DNA of 64,000 nucleotides from Homarus americanus (taxonomy: Eukaryota; Arthropoda; Malacostraca; Decapoda; Nephropidae). The translations under genes were made by a program, and so were the position numbers. This document shows positions 13,018 to 21,740 of the stretch, in pieces. The stretch lies in the NCBI RefSeq assembly GCF_018991925.1, contig NW_024732415.1, positions 4,043,061 through 4,107,060 of the forward strand, read 5' to 3'. Every line of letters starts with the position of its first letter. Positions within the stretch are counted from its first letter, which is position 1. Under the pieces are notes generated by a model. That model saw only the letters and a list, made by a program, of their open reading frames with translations, was not told the DNA's origin and did not search any database.

Positions 13018-13247
13018 CTGGCAGCGGCCACATCAGAGAGGAGGGAGGGGGCGATATTGGCCTTCTGCAGCACTCCGCGCCATGACACTGGTACTGCTGC
13101 TGACTCCAGCGCCCCCAGAATTTCCTCGAAGCTGGGGCGGAGGGAAGGGTTCTGGGCCCAGCATGATGTAATCAACTCCTTCAGTTCTCGGGACACTCCA
13201 CTAGAGGGAAGGGGAGGGCGACCCCCAGCCTCGATGGTCTCCATGAT
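13018..13247 (-). CDS. Kinase gene exon (end of kinase domain)
   Basis: Acceptor CCCCAG|ATCATG, donor GCCAG|GTGGGT. It encodes IMETIEAGGRPPLPSSG, ELKELITSCWAQNPSLRPSF and EEILGALE. CWAQNPSLRPSF is the conserved helix H to I motif that closes a TKL kinase domain. The rest (VPVSWRGVLQKANIAPSLL) is a linker without a recognised domain. Confidence 0.95.
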
Positions 13248-13364
13248 CTGGGGAAGAACTTGGTTGTATCATAAAGTCGAATGAAAGATTTTGTTGTTCT
13301 TTTTACGGCAGTAAACATGTTAATACTGACCTAAGAAACTTACTTTCGTATGAGGAAAATTAAA

Positions 13365-13413
13365 TACCACTAAAGAAACCGTAATACTGTACATTACTGT
13401 TTCTTTAGTGGTA
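13365..13413. repeat. Near-perfect intronic palindrome
   Basis: TACCACTAAAGAAAC at 13365-13379 is exactly reverse-complementary to GTTTCTTTAGTGGTA at 13399-13413, and the pairing continues inward (GTAAT with ATTAC) after one mismatch. The whole 49-nt segment can form a single hairpin with a loop of about 7 nt. It lies in the intron between exons 13018-13247 and 13745-13883. It may be a tiny inverted-repeat transposon remnant or a structured RNA; sequence alone does not decide. Confidence 0.85.
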
Positions 13414-13744
13414 CATCTCAAAACTAAGACGACTTTATTTTCGACATTTCTGAGCCACCTGAGCATTAACACAGTCGTACTAGTAAACAGTTCTCTATAA
13501 CTCGCTTTCCTTGGAAACACTCGAGACAATTTCATTTATATCTACCACCTATTTATTCATTTCTGTCATATAACAATATTTCACAGTTCAACGCATTTAC
13601 GTAAATCTGTTTAAAAACCGACAACTCTCTGCTGTGCAGTGTTTTCATGCCAAAAAGTATACCATGTTACAGCAACCTGGCCTTATTACACTGTATGGTC
13701 AGATTCACATAGGTTTATTCGAGGTGTGGAGACCTTGCACCCAC

Positions 13745-13883
13745 CTGGAAGATGTCGAGGCCCTTGAAAGGATGGCTGGCAGTGAGCATTTCCCATAGGA
13801 TGATGGCATAGCTGTACACATCACACTTGGCAGATACATCACCTTTCGTCAGTAACTCTGGAGCCATCCAAGCAGGTGTGCCT
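13745..13883 (-). CDS. Kinase gene exon (APE motif and helix F)
   Basis: Acceptor CCCCAG|AGGCAC, donor TTCCAG|GTGGGT. It encodes GTPAWMAPELLTKGDVSAK, then CDVYSYAIILWEMLTASHP and FKGLDIFQ. GTPAWMAPE and DVYSYAIILWEM are standard TKL C-lobe signatures, here a Ser/Thr-kinase type P+1 loop. Confidence 0.95.
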
Positions 13884-14249
13884 CTGGGGACAGTAAAGCT
13901 TCTTTATAAAACAGCAAGGAAGTACAGGTACAAAATGAGACATTGCTGGGAAAGAAACGGAGTTAAGTTTGAGAGCTACCAATGAAAATGCACAATTGTT
14001 AATTTATAATAAACCTCACAGAAAGCTATATGAATTTTTATTTTTACTGTGCTACAATGTAGGAGTGAATTGTGGTGGTATGTATTATGTGTTCCTACAG
14101 TTTAATACAAGCTCAAGAATTATATATTTCTCTTTGTTTGAATGAATATTTGTGCTTAAGTGATCATTATGAAGTATGAGTATAAGTGAACTGTACTTAG
14201 AAGCTTGTCTATGTTCCCGTGTGTGGGGGAGGGGCGAGGGGAATCTTAC

Positions 14250-14380
14250 CTGATGGAGCCCCGCTGAGCAGGAGATCCAGTTCTTGATCGCCTTAGGATG
14301 GAGAAGCCAAAGTCGGCAATCTTAGCACGGTAGTAGCAGTCGAGGAGTACGTTCATTGACTTAAGGTCAAGATGCAGCAC
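14250..14380 (-). CDS. Kinase gene exon (catalytic loop and DFG)
   Basis: Acceptor CGACAG|GTGCTG, donor ATCAG|GTAAGA. It encodes VLHLDLKSMNVLLD and KIADFGFSILRR. The catalytic Asp (HLD), Lys, Asn and the DFG motif are intact; Leu replaces the Arg of HRD. The activation segment RRSRTGSPAQRGSIR is basic and holds several Ser/Thr residues that could be phosphorylated. Confidence 0.95.
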
Positions 14381-14729
14381 CTGTCGAACGAAAAACCAGG
14401 TTAATTACATCCTTGGCTTCTAGTGGAGTGTCCTAAATGTTTCTGTGTGTCACGATAATCCTTATGTCTCCCATATAATGAAACTATAGAATGCTACCCA
14501 AGAAATAAATCTGTGCGAGTGTGTGAAGAAGGGAGAAATAAAATGCATAATTACAATGAAGTTACTGACTAAAATAAGTGGAATAAAAAGTAAGTCAATA
14601 GGCAACTCCAATCTGCAGTCTGAGGATCAGACATCATGCCTGTGATATCTTTTTACGTGCAATGTTGGTCACTAATTAATCAACATCATCACTATCAGTG
14701 TGGTGTACAAGTCTCAAGAAGTGTCGTAC

Positions 14730-14817
14730 CTGTGGCTCGTGTTTGTGAAGGTAGTTCATGCCCTGAGCCACATCCTTGGCCACCACGAAGTACGCTGCGT
14801 GATCCAGCCTCTCGCGT
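14730..14817 (-). CDS. Kinase gene exon (helix E)
   Basis: Acceptor ATCCAG|ACGCG, donor CACAG|GTACGA. This 88-bp exon encodes RERLDHAAYFVVAKDVAQ and GMNYLHKHEPQ, the helix before the catalytic loop. Phases agree with both neighbours. Confidence 0.93.
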
Positions 14818-14976
14818 CTGGATAATTATTTACTGATTAGTTTAACAAATTAACCTAGTGGATAAAAGAAATAGGTATGGAACATTTAAGTAGCAGGGAA
14901 GTGTTGACTCCCTCCACAGGGCACGAGGATAAAGATATGACGACTGTGGTTTTCTTATCGTCTGGTGTCAACCCCA

Positions 14977-15038
14977 AAAAAATTATTCGGCACCCGTGTC
15001 ATATTGTATCACGTCGTAAGGGTGCCGAATAATTTTTT
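14977..15038. repeat. 19-bp perfect inverted repeat in intron (MITE-like)
   Basis: AAAAAATTATTCGGCACCC at 14977-14995 pairs perfectly with GGGTGCCGAATAATTTTTT at 15020-15038 across a 24-nt loop. It lies in the intron between exons 14730-14817 and 15192-15352. The size and shape suggest a very short inverted-repeat element or the two joined ends of a transposon; no target duplication is obvious. Confidence 0.85.
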
Positions 15039-15191
15039 AGTGGGTGTACTTGTCCCATCCTGTTTAGTTGGGCAGGGAATACGGGATGGTTGAGTGGACT
15101 GAATGGTAAACAGACATATATAGGTACTGTACATTTACTAGTTTTCCATTATACACCTGAAGGAATAAGGTAGGGGAAGTCAGGTACTCAC

Positions 15192-15352
15192 GTGGTGGAG
15201 TGGATCAGGTTGTACAGTGTACCCCCTGAAAGGTACTCGAGCAGCATGAAGGGTCTGGCGGCTCCCGTACACACCCCCATCAGGAGGACGACCCGTGGGT
15301 GGTGCAGTTGCTGCAGGAGCGCTGACTCCGACCGGAAGTAGTTCTTGTCATC
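15192..15352 (-). CDS. Kinase gene exon (helix C and hinge)
   Basis: Acceptor CTACAG|GATGAC, donor CCAC|GTGAGT. It encodes DDKNYFRSESALLQQLHHP, with the helix-C Glu in RSES, the TKL-typical HPRVVLLMGVC strand, and the hinge MLLEYLSGGTLYNLIH. It begins on a codon boundary and ends two bases into a Thr codon. Confidence 0.95.
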
Positions 15353-15364
15353 CTGTAGGAGTCA

Positions 15365-15940
15365 CCCAGGTAGGGAGGTCATGGACTAATGGGTCAATAG
15401 TCACAGTATTCAGGTCACGGGGTCAAGGACATGGCCAGTTTAAAGTTAAAGAAGCACCTAGAGCTTGTGGACTGGCAAGAGATTGTGTCTAGAGGTCACG
15501 AGTACAGTACAGTAGTATCATGAGAAATAAGTCAAAAGTGATCATGAAGGATCAAGAGCTCACAGAGGATCTGCAGAGTGTGAACTTCCTTAAGAGGTCA
15601 AGGAATCCAGTAAGGCCTCTGAACCAGAGTTACAAGTCATCAGAAAAAGAAAGCGATGGAGGCCATGGGAGGTCACAAAGGATCAAGAGGTCATGAGAGG
15701 TCAAAGAAAAGTCATGACGAATCAAGAAGTCATGAAAGGTCAAAGAGAAGTCATAAAGGATCAGGAGGTATGAGAGATCAAAGAGAAGTCGTGAAGATTC
15801 AGGTCATGAGAGGTCAAAGAGAAGTCATTAAGAATCAGGTCATGGGAGGTCAAAGAGACGTCATTAAGAAGTCAAGATGTCACACAAGGTCAAGAAGTCA
15901 TAAAGATAACCAGGAAGAGGGGCAGAGGTCACCATAAAAG
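15365..15940. repeat. AGGTCA-rich degenerate tandem repeat in intron
   Basis: From about 15660 a diverged 36-39 bp unit repeats about five times (form: GTCATGAGAGGTCAAAGAGA plus AGTCATTAAGAATCAG). Across 15365-15940 I count at least 14 copies of AGGTCA on the plus strand. AGGTCA is the half-site core of nuclear receptors, but here it may simply reflect the repeat unit. It lies in the intron between exons 15192-15352 and 17765-17951. Confidence 0.7.
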
Positions 15941-16492
15941 AGGTCTAACATTTGAAAGTTTCTTCAATAATCTCAATACAGTACACAGTAATTAAAGAAT
16001 CCCAAGTAAGACACCTTCAATGGTCGCCAACCTTTTACAACCAATAACTGTCATCGACAAATGTTAAATTTCTGACCTCTTGTTACAGAGAGGTAAAAAT
16101 ATGGTTGTACTCAGGTAAAAAACAGGTCAGGTCATAACGTAACAGTAGTCAGTCTAACAAATAGTTGCATTTTCGTGACGTCTCTACAAGTACGGTGAGT
16201 TAGTAGTGGTTGAGTCACTGTGCTCACCTGTGTATATACCTCAACACCTAGGATACGGCCTCCTCACTACCCAAGATGAAAGCAGGTCACTTCCCACTAG
16301 GTAAATCTGCGTTTGCAGGCGAGGGCTCGTAAATTTGGTTTGTGGGAGCAAGTTCATGGTGAAATGGCTGTGGCACATTGGCAAGGTTTCTGTATTTATG
16401 ACAAACGAAGTCGGGGTCCAGAACAGGAGGTACCCCTGAGATGGTTGATGAATTTGTATTTAGAACTGGTGGTCCCACTGACCAATATTTCC

Positions 16493-16591
16493 TTAACCCT
16501 TTTGCAGCGGGACGTTACCCTGAGCTGAATAAAACCATCTGGCGGTGGCCAGAATGAAATGGTAAGTGCGTGAAATGCGGCGAAAGGTTAA
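16493..16591. mobile_element. piggyBac-like MITE, copy A
   Basis: It starts TTAACCCTTTTGCAGCG and ends GCGGCGAAAGGTTAA, an imperfect inverted repeat bounded by TTAA. TTAA borders followed by CCC are the piggyBac superfamily signature. It is about 99 bp, with no coding capacity, and is slightly more decayed than copy B just beside it. Confidence 0.6.
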
Positions 16592-16603
16592 TCGAGATAG
16601 GTT

Positions 16604-16705
16604 TTAACCCTTTCGCAGCGGAGCGTTATTCTGACTTTAATAAAATCGTCTGGCAGTAGCCAGAATAAAATGGCAAGTGTGTGTGAAACGCGGCGAAAGG
16701 GTTAA
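16604..16705. mobile_element. piggyBac-like MITE, copy B
   Basis: TTAACCCTTTCGC at 16604-16616 is exactly reverse-complementary to GCGAAAGGGTTAA at 16693-16705, bounded by TTAA on both sides. The internal part is clearly homologous to copy A (CTGGCAGTAGCCAGAATAAA against CTGGCGGTGGCCAGAATGAA). The two copies are 12 bp apart in the same orientation. Confidence 0.65.
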
Positions 16706-17764
16706 CAACTAATGCAAGGGGCGTACTTCCACACTCAACGAAATCAAAACCAAAATCATGTGATAAATAGGGGAAGGCACACTAAACCATAAGAAAAATT
16801 ACATCTTCCATAGTCCAGCTTAGATTTGGCTCAGAAATGGAAACATTAAAATATTGCTTTTTCTCGTAAGGATGATTATACAGTACAGTAACCAAAATTA
16901 CATGTTTGCTGGCGACAATACATTTACTCAACTCTTATTCAGCATGAAATAAACCTCATCTCTGACAACTCCACAATTCAGTCTATGTGTTGGAGCTTAT
17001 CCAGCACTCATAATATTGAAAAACCAAGTTCCCCTCAACCACGGAGAACACAGTCTGCCAACCTACCACTACACAACCAAAATACGGGAGTTGGTAGGGA
17101 GGACTACAGAGAAGGTTGCACAACAAATGGGCTCAAGACCTATTGTGCCCCAACTTAACCTATTCAATTTATTGAGAATGGAGCCCATTAGGACTGAGCT
17201 ATTACCCTAGCCTAGTGGTTAGGTTGGGTCCAATAGGATTCAGGACAATCTGAATAGTCACAAAGAGGCTGATAGTCCTGCAGAGTTAAGATAAGCAAAA
17301 GACACAAACTTTTTTTAATTATCAATACAGTACATGTAATTAAAATTTTCTAAAAATCATTTGAACAAGCAATAATCCAGATATCAAATTTTGGTTAACA
17401 GATCCTTAAGCAGCATGTTCAGGAGTACCTATACTGAGATTTTGAACAAATTCTGTTTTTTGGACGAAATGCCAAAAATTGTAAGGCTTACTCCTAACAA
17501 TTTACCTACGACAACCTTTTCAAAATAGTCTACGTCCCTGGGGAGAGTTTATTATCTTTTTTTTTTACTAAAACAGATAATAAAGAGGCTAATTAACATG
17601 TCGTGAGTTCGTTAATACCCGAGATACACTGTAGCTCAAACTTTAGTAGAATCTGCCTAATAGCTAACTTACAGGTCTCGAGTTAGTTAACATCCGAGTT
17701 AGTTTAACTTGAGTGCTTCCTTTTTTATTTTTAACTAACATGTCTTAAGAAATTAAGCAAATAC
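16706..17764. other. Intron sequence without recognised features
   Basis: AT-rich intron between the MITE pair and exon 17765-17951. I see no gene or named repeat. Confidence 0.6.
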
Positions 17765-17951
17765 CTGAGATAGTTTAAACTTGAGCTCCTTGACGGCGAC
17801 CTCAGTGCCGCAGTAAGTGCCGCGGTACACGGTGGAGAAGGACCCCTCACCCACCACATCCCCGGGGCGCCACTCCACATCACCCACGCTTACTTCACAC
17901 TTGTTCAGCATGTCCCCAGACCGCAGCCGCTCAAGTTCGTTCTCCAGGCTC
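17765..17951 (-). CDS. Kinase gene exon (glycine loop and VAVK)
   Basis: Acceptor TTCACAG|GAGCC, donor CTCAG|GTATTT. It encodes 62 residues: coiled-coil end SLENELERLRSGD, then the N-lobe with GEGSFSTVYRG (ATP loop) and TEVAVKELKF, where Lys is the ATP-binding residue. The first base completes a split Arg codon. This start of the kinase domain resembles Raf/MLK-type TKL kinases. Confidence 0.95.
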
Positions 17952-18589
17952 CTGTGAATACAATGAAATGTTATTCATTGTATCTTACTCATCACTAGTG
18001 TGTTTATTGGTCTCCACTATTCTTGGAGTGACAACCCCTTAAGTGAGAGAGTTTGGTTAGCATAGTTCCTTGCAGTGTTAGTCTCGAGCACTGGTGCACC
18101 TTAGTCATTTTGCGCCACTTCAACTCACAGGTGCGAAGGGTCAGGCTAGCACAGATTCATGACAGGACAGAATGACAGGTTGTGTGCGGTTGATAGTCAA
18201 TGGGCTACAACCTTAACCAAACATAACTTACTTCTGCATACCCCTCTGTGCACTATAACTAGGAAGTGACACCCTATAACCTTGCCTCGCCACATATCAA
18301 GATCGTATCTCATTGAATGGGAATCCTGAGTGCTACCGTAAGTCGCATATACTTTATGAATCGGGAATGGTCATGGGAAAAAGTAAAGTATGAGTGACGG
18401 CGGGAAGTAAACATATGTAATTCAATCCACACGCCCTCACCTTCTAAGGCTGGTATATCTATTTGTGTAACATCCAAATGTCAAGTAGTTTTAAAATTTA
18501 ATGACGACACATCACTATAAACATCTGGGTGATGCATGTGAGTTTGTGTCACACCTGATCTTGCTTCAGGAGTATATTGGATATGGCGT

Positions 18590-18955
18590 AGTGTTGTCTC
18601 CCCTTGTTCCTGAGAAGTCCCAAATTCGGGGCCCCTTTCCTTTAGACCTTAGTGACCTGATTTATATTTCAGTTTTCTCCTCATGTGCTACACAAGAGAA
18701 CTCACACTGACCTGATCTACTCTTCAGGTCTCCCCCATCCCTTAGGTCCCATTTCAGGTCACTCCTATCCATTAGGTCTCGCTTCAGATCTCCCCCTCAG
18801 GTGCAACACAAGAGACTCACACTGACCTGATCTACACTTCAGCCACTCCACCACCCCTTAGGTCCCATTTCAGGTCTCCCGTCCGTCCCTTAGGTCTTAC
18901 TTCAAGTAACCCCCTCAGATGCCACACAAGAGAACCGACACTGACCTGATCTGCT
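18590..18955. repeat. Tandem repeat that includes a splice donor
   Basis: A 115-119 bp unit containing CACACTGACCTGATCTAC occurs with this core at about 18703, 18818 and 18937; a partial, more diverged copy lies near 18600-18670. On the minus strand each core reads GATCAGGTCAGTGT, the last being the real donor of exon 18946-19172. The other two are intronic donor look-alikes. Reading into the intron from the real donor hits a stop after about 11 codons, so use of the distal donors would truncate the protein. Confidence 0.8.
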
Positions 18956-19172
18956 GGCGGTGTTGCTTGGTCTGGCTCACCATATGGTTGAGTAAGTCAC
19001 GTTTACTGAGGGTCACGGACATCTTGCCTTGGGCTTCTTGCTTCTTGCCTGGGGTACTACCTAAGGCTGACGATGTCCCCCCTCCTCCTCCTCCTCCGCC
19101 GCGACCCCCTGACTCTCCATCGTCCTCCCTTCCTCCTCCTCCTCCTCCTGTCTTCCTTTCCGGCGACGTCAC
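18946..19172 (-). CDS. Kinase gene exon (Gly-rich and coiled-coil region)
   Basis: Acceptor TTGCAG|GTGACG, donor ATCAG|GTCAGT. It encodes VTSPERKTGGGGGGRED, a long Gly run made from GGA/GGC-type triplets, then KMSVTLSKRDLLNHMVSQ and TKQHRQQIR, which with the next exon's SLENELERLR forms a short coiled coil just before the kinase domain. The plus-strand CCT triplet tract at about 19080-19150 is microsatellite-like, so Gly number may vary between individuals. The donor lies within a tandem intronic repeat. Confidence 0.85.
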
Positions 19173-20116
19173 CTGCAATGAAAAGAGGAATGAATCGTCT
19201 GCAAAGAACCGAGAGAATGTTTTGGATTATAAAAACTGCCGAGTATCATCTCCTAGATTTGTCCGTGTATTCATTTTTCCTCGGGTCTGGATGTTTCAGA
19301 ACGCCCCAAATGGCATTAGAGCAGTACTGAGAATCACTGTAATTCTATACTTACGTTAAGGTTCTGATTTGTGATTCGTGTTTAAAGAAATTTGTTTTTA
19401 TTATCAAAGAAATCACGAATATTACTTTTTATTGCGATACTTAATAACTACTGTTACATTTTCTATTGCTGTTATAGGCATTGCAGCTGTTTGTATCGCA
19501 ATGGTTTTTTATATATATATTTTTTAAATATTCAACACTTCAAAGTTAATCGTATCTTTATATATAAAATAGCCTTTTGTTACTGCAAAATATAACAAAT
19601 ACTGTACAATCAGACAACATTTTTACAATTAAATAAATTAGTGGTTACATGAACATTCTTAACCACATTGACACATACTGCAATTATTTCACTGTTTAAA
19701 TAACTCTAAGGTTATAAATGGCTTTGCGTGTGTTACATTATTTTCGTGGGCATATTTTCTAAAGTGCCAAATGTTTGTCCAGTCTTCTCATCAAGTGCTG
19801 AACACCTGTCGTGCAAGATGTAAAATGGCGTCCGTTCCTTGTATCAGCTAACTAAGGCCCAGGCAACTAACCGCGCTGGTACAGTGCCTTATATAGTCAT
19901 CCATCTCCCTCGTACTACTTCTATAAGCTACGGTAATATAAAACTTATGCTGGTACTCATATAATATATTGTCATGGTACCATATACAGTGAGCCACGAT
20001 ACTAAATATATCATGGTATTATATAAGTCATGGTACTATAGGGCAAGGTACCATAAAACAGTAGTCACAGTACTCAACTGAACCCCTACAACAATCATCG
20101 GTGTGGAGTAACTTAC

Positions 20117-20232
20117 TGTGTTCCTGGGGCGGGCGTGGTCATGGTCTGTGGCGAGGTCAGAGGTCACACGGTCAGGTTGGGTCACGTACAGGGAGGGCGG
20201 CCTAGTGCCCACTACCTCCAGCGCCGGTGCCC
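20117..20232 (-). CDS. Kinase gene exon (linker region)
   Basis: Bounded by an acceptor CAACAG (AG at 20234-20233) and a donor ACA|GTAAGT (GT at 20116-20115). It encodes about 38 residues including APALEVVGTRPPSLYVTQPD and ends with HARPRNT. It begins with two bases that finish the Gly codon split with the upstream exon and ends on a codon boundary. No domain is recognised. Confidence 0.75.
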
Positions 20233-20730
20233 CTGTTGAGAGAGAGGTCACGTCAGGTCAAAGGTTGATATCCACCTGGAGATAATTAGATAGCCCCATA
20301 ATATAGTATTTCACCATAATAAATACTTAAACCAATGAATGAATAAATAGGAAATTAATAAAGAGATGAATACATAGATGGATGAAAAAAGAATTAAACA
20401 ATAAATAAAAAAATTATCAACCAATACAAATAAATAAACACGCGCACACAATGTAAACCAATAAACAAATAATGTAACTACATATTTTAAAGGATGGTGA
20501 CACAGCCACCTCATTAACTAGAGCTGCACCAGGGTCCCACATTCCATCAGGCGCCTCTAACATTCAACATATCACATAACGGAGCTCTGGAGGACCTGTC
20601 AAGCACTGCTACAATCAACAGACCACACAGAAAAAGTCTGTCTTAAAAATTATATGAAGCAGAAATCCGGTGTGTGGAGGTGGCCGTGATTATGGTAGTG
20701 AAAAACACGACGAACGGTGCCATGAATGAA

Positions 20731-21040
20731 CGAACATAAGAACATAAGAATGGAGGAAACTGCAGCGGGCCTATTGACCCATACTGGGCAGTCCCGTTTA
20801 TACCCAACCCCTATTGCTCATATAAGCACCCACCCTATGTTTGAAGCTATCCAGCGTATTCGAGTTAATGATGATATTTGGTAACTTGTTCCATTCATCC
20901 ACTACTCTGTTTCCAAACCAGTGTTTACCTATTTCACGCCGAAATCTAAATTTGTCTAATTTAAAACCATTGTTACGAGTTCGCTCCTGGTTGGATAGTT
21001 TGAGTACCTTTGTAATGTCCCCCCGACTCCACATCCACTA
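20731..21040 (-). mobile_element. CR1-like LINE 3' end, copy 1
   Basis: The minus strand encodes GDITKVLKLSNQERTRNNGF, KHWFGNRVVDEWNKLP and IIINSNTLDSFKHRV, the C-terminal end of a CR1/Jockey-like reverse transcriptase (pattern RVVxxWNxLP...SFK). It ends in a 3' tail whose plus-strand form is CGAACATAAGAACATAAGAA. It is 5'-truncated, as usual for LINEs. Confidence 0.8.
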
Positions 21041-21159
21041 CAGGGCGAGGTAAGGTAAGGTTAGTGTGTGGGTCTTGGTGTTGATAATACCCTAGATAAA
21101 AATCCTTTATCTCCGAGAAGACATATTTCTTATGACAAACAGAAAGAGAATACGATACT

Positions 21160-21740
21160 TCAACATAAGAATGGAGGAAACTGCAGCGGGCCTATTGACC
21201 CATACTGGGCAGTCCCGTTTACACTCAAACCCCTATCGCTCATATATCCATCCAACCTGTTTGAAGCTATCCAGCGTATTCGAGTTAATGATGATATTTG
21301 GTAACCTGTTCCACTCATCTATATCCAAACCAATGTTTACCTATCTCGCGCCTAAATTTGTCTAATTTGAAACCAATGTTACGAGTTCGCTCCTGGTTGG
21401 ATAGTTTGAGTACCTTTGTTATATCACCTTTGTTTAACCCTGACCTCCATTTATACACCTCGATCATATTGCCCCTCACTCTACGTCTCTCGAGGGAGTG
21501 CAAATTAAGATGCTTTAACCCGTCTCTGTACTCAAGGTTGAAGGATCCTAATGCCCAGGATTAGTCTTGTCATTCTCATATGAATTCTTTCTAGGGATTC
21601 TACTCGTATATCCATTCTGTAGTACGGTGACCAGAACTGAACTGCGTAATCCAAATGAGGTCTCACAAGCGCAAGATATAGTTTTAGGATGACCTCGCTT
21701 ATCTTGTTACTACTAAATTTCAGATAGGGAATCAATTATC
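21160..21740 (-). mobile_element. CR1-like LINE 3' end, copy 2
   Basis: Longer copy of the same family. The minus strand reads VILKLYLALVRPHLDYAVQF, WSPYYRMDIRVESLERIH, then after a frameshift LHSLERRRVRGNMIEVYK and GDITKVLKLSNQERTRNIGF. The tail shares AACATAAGAATGGAGGAAAC with copy 1. It is frameshifted and not functional. Confidence 0.85.

Noticed and set aside
18700..18950. Use of the repeated donor-like sites to extend exon 18946-19172
   Set aside because: The extended frame meets a stop about 11 codons after the normal donor, so a longer protein isoform is not supported.
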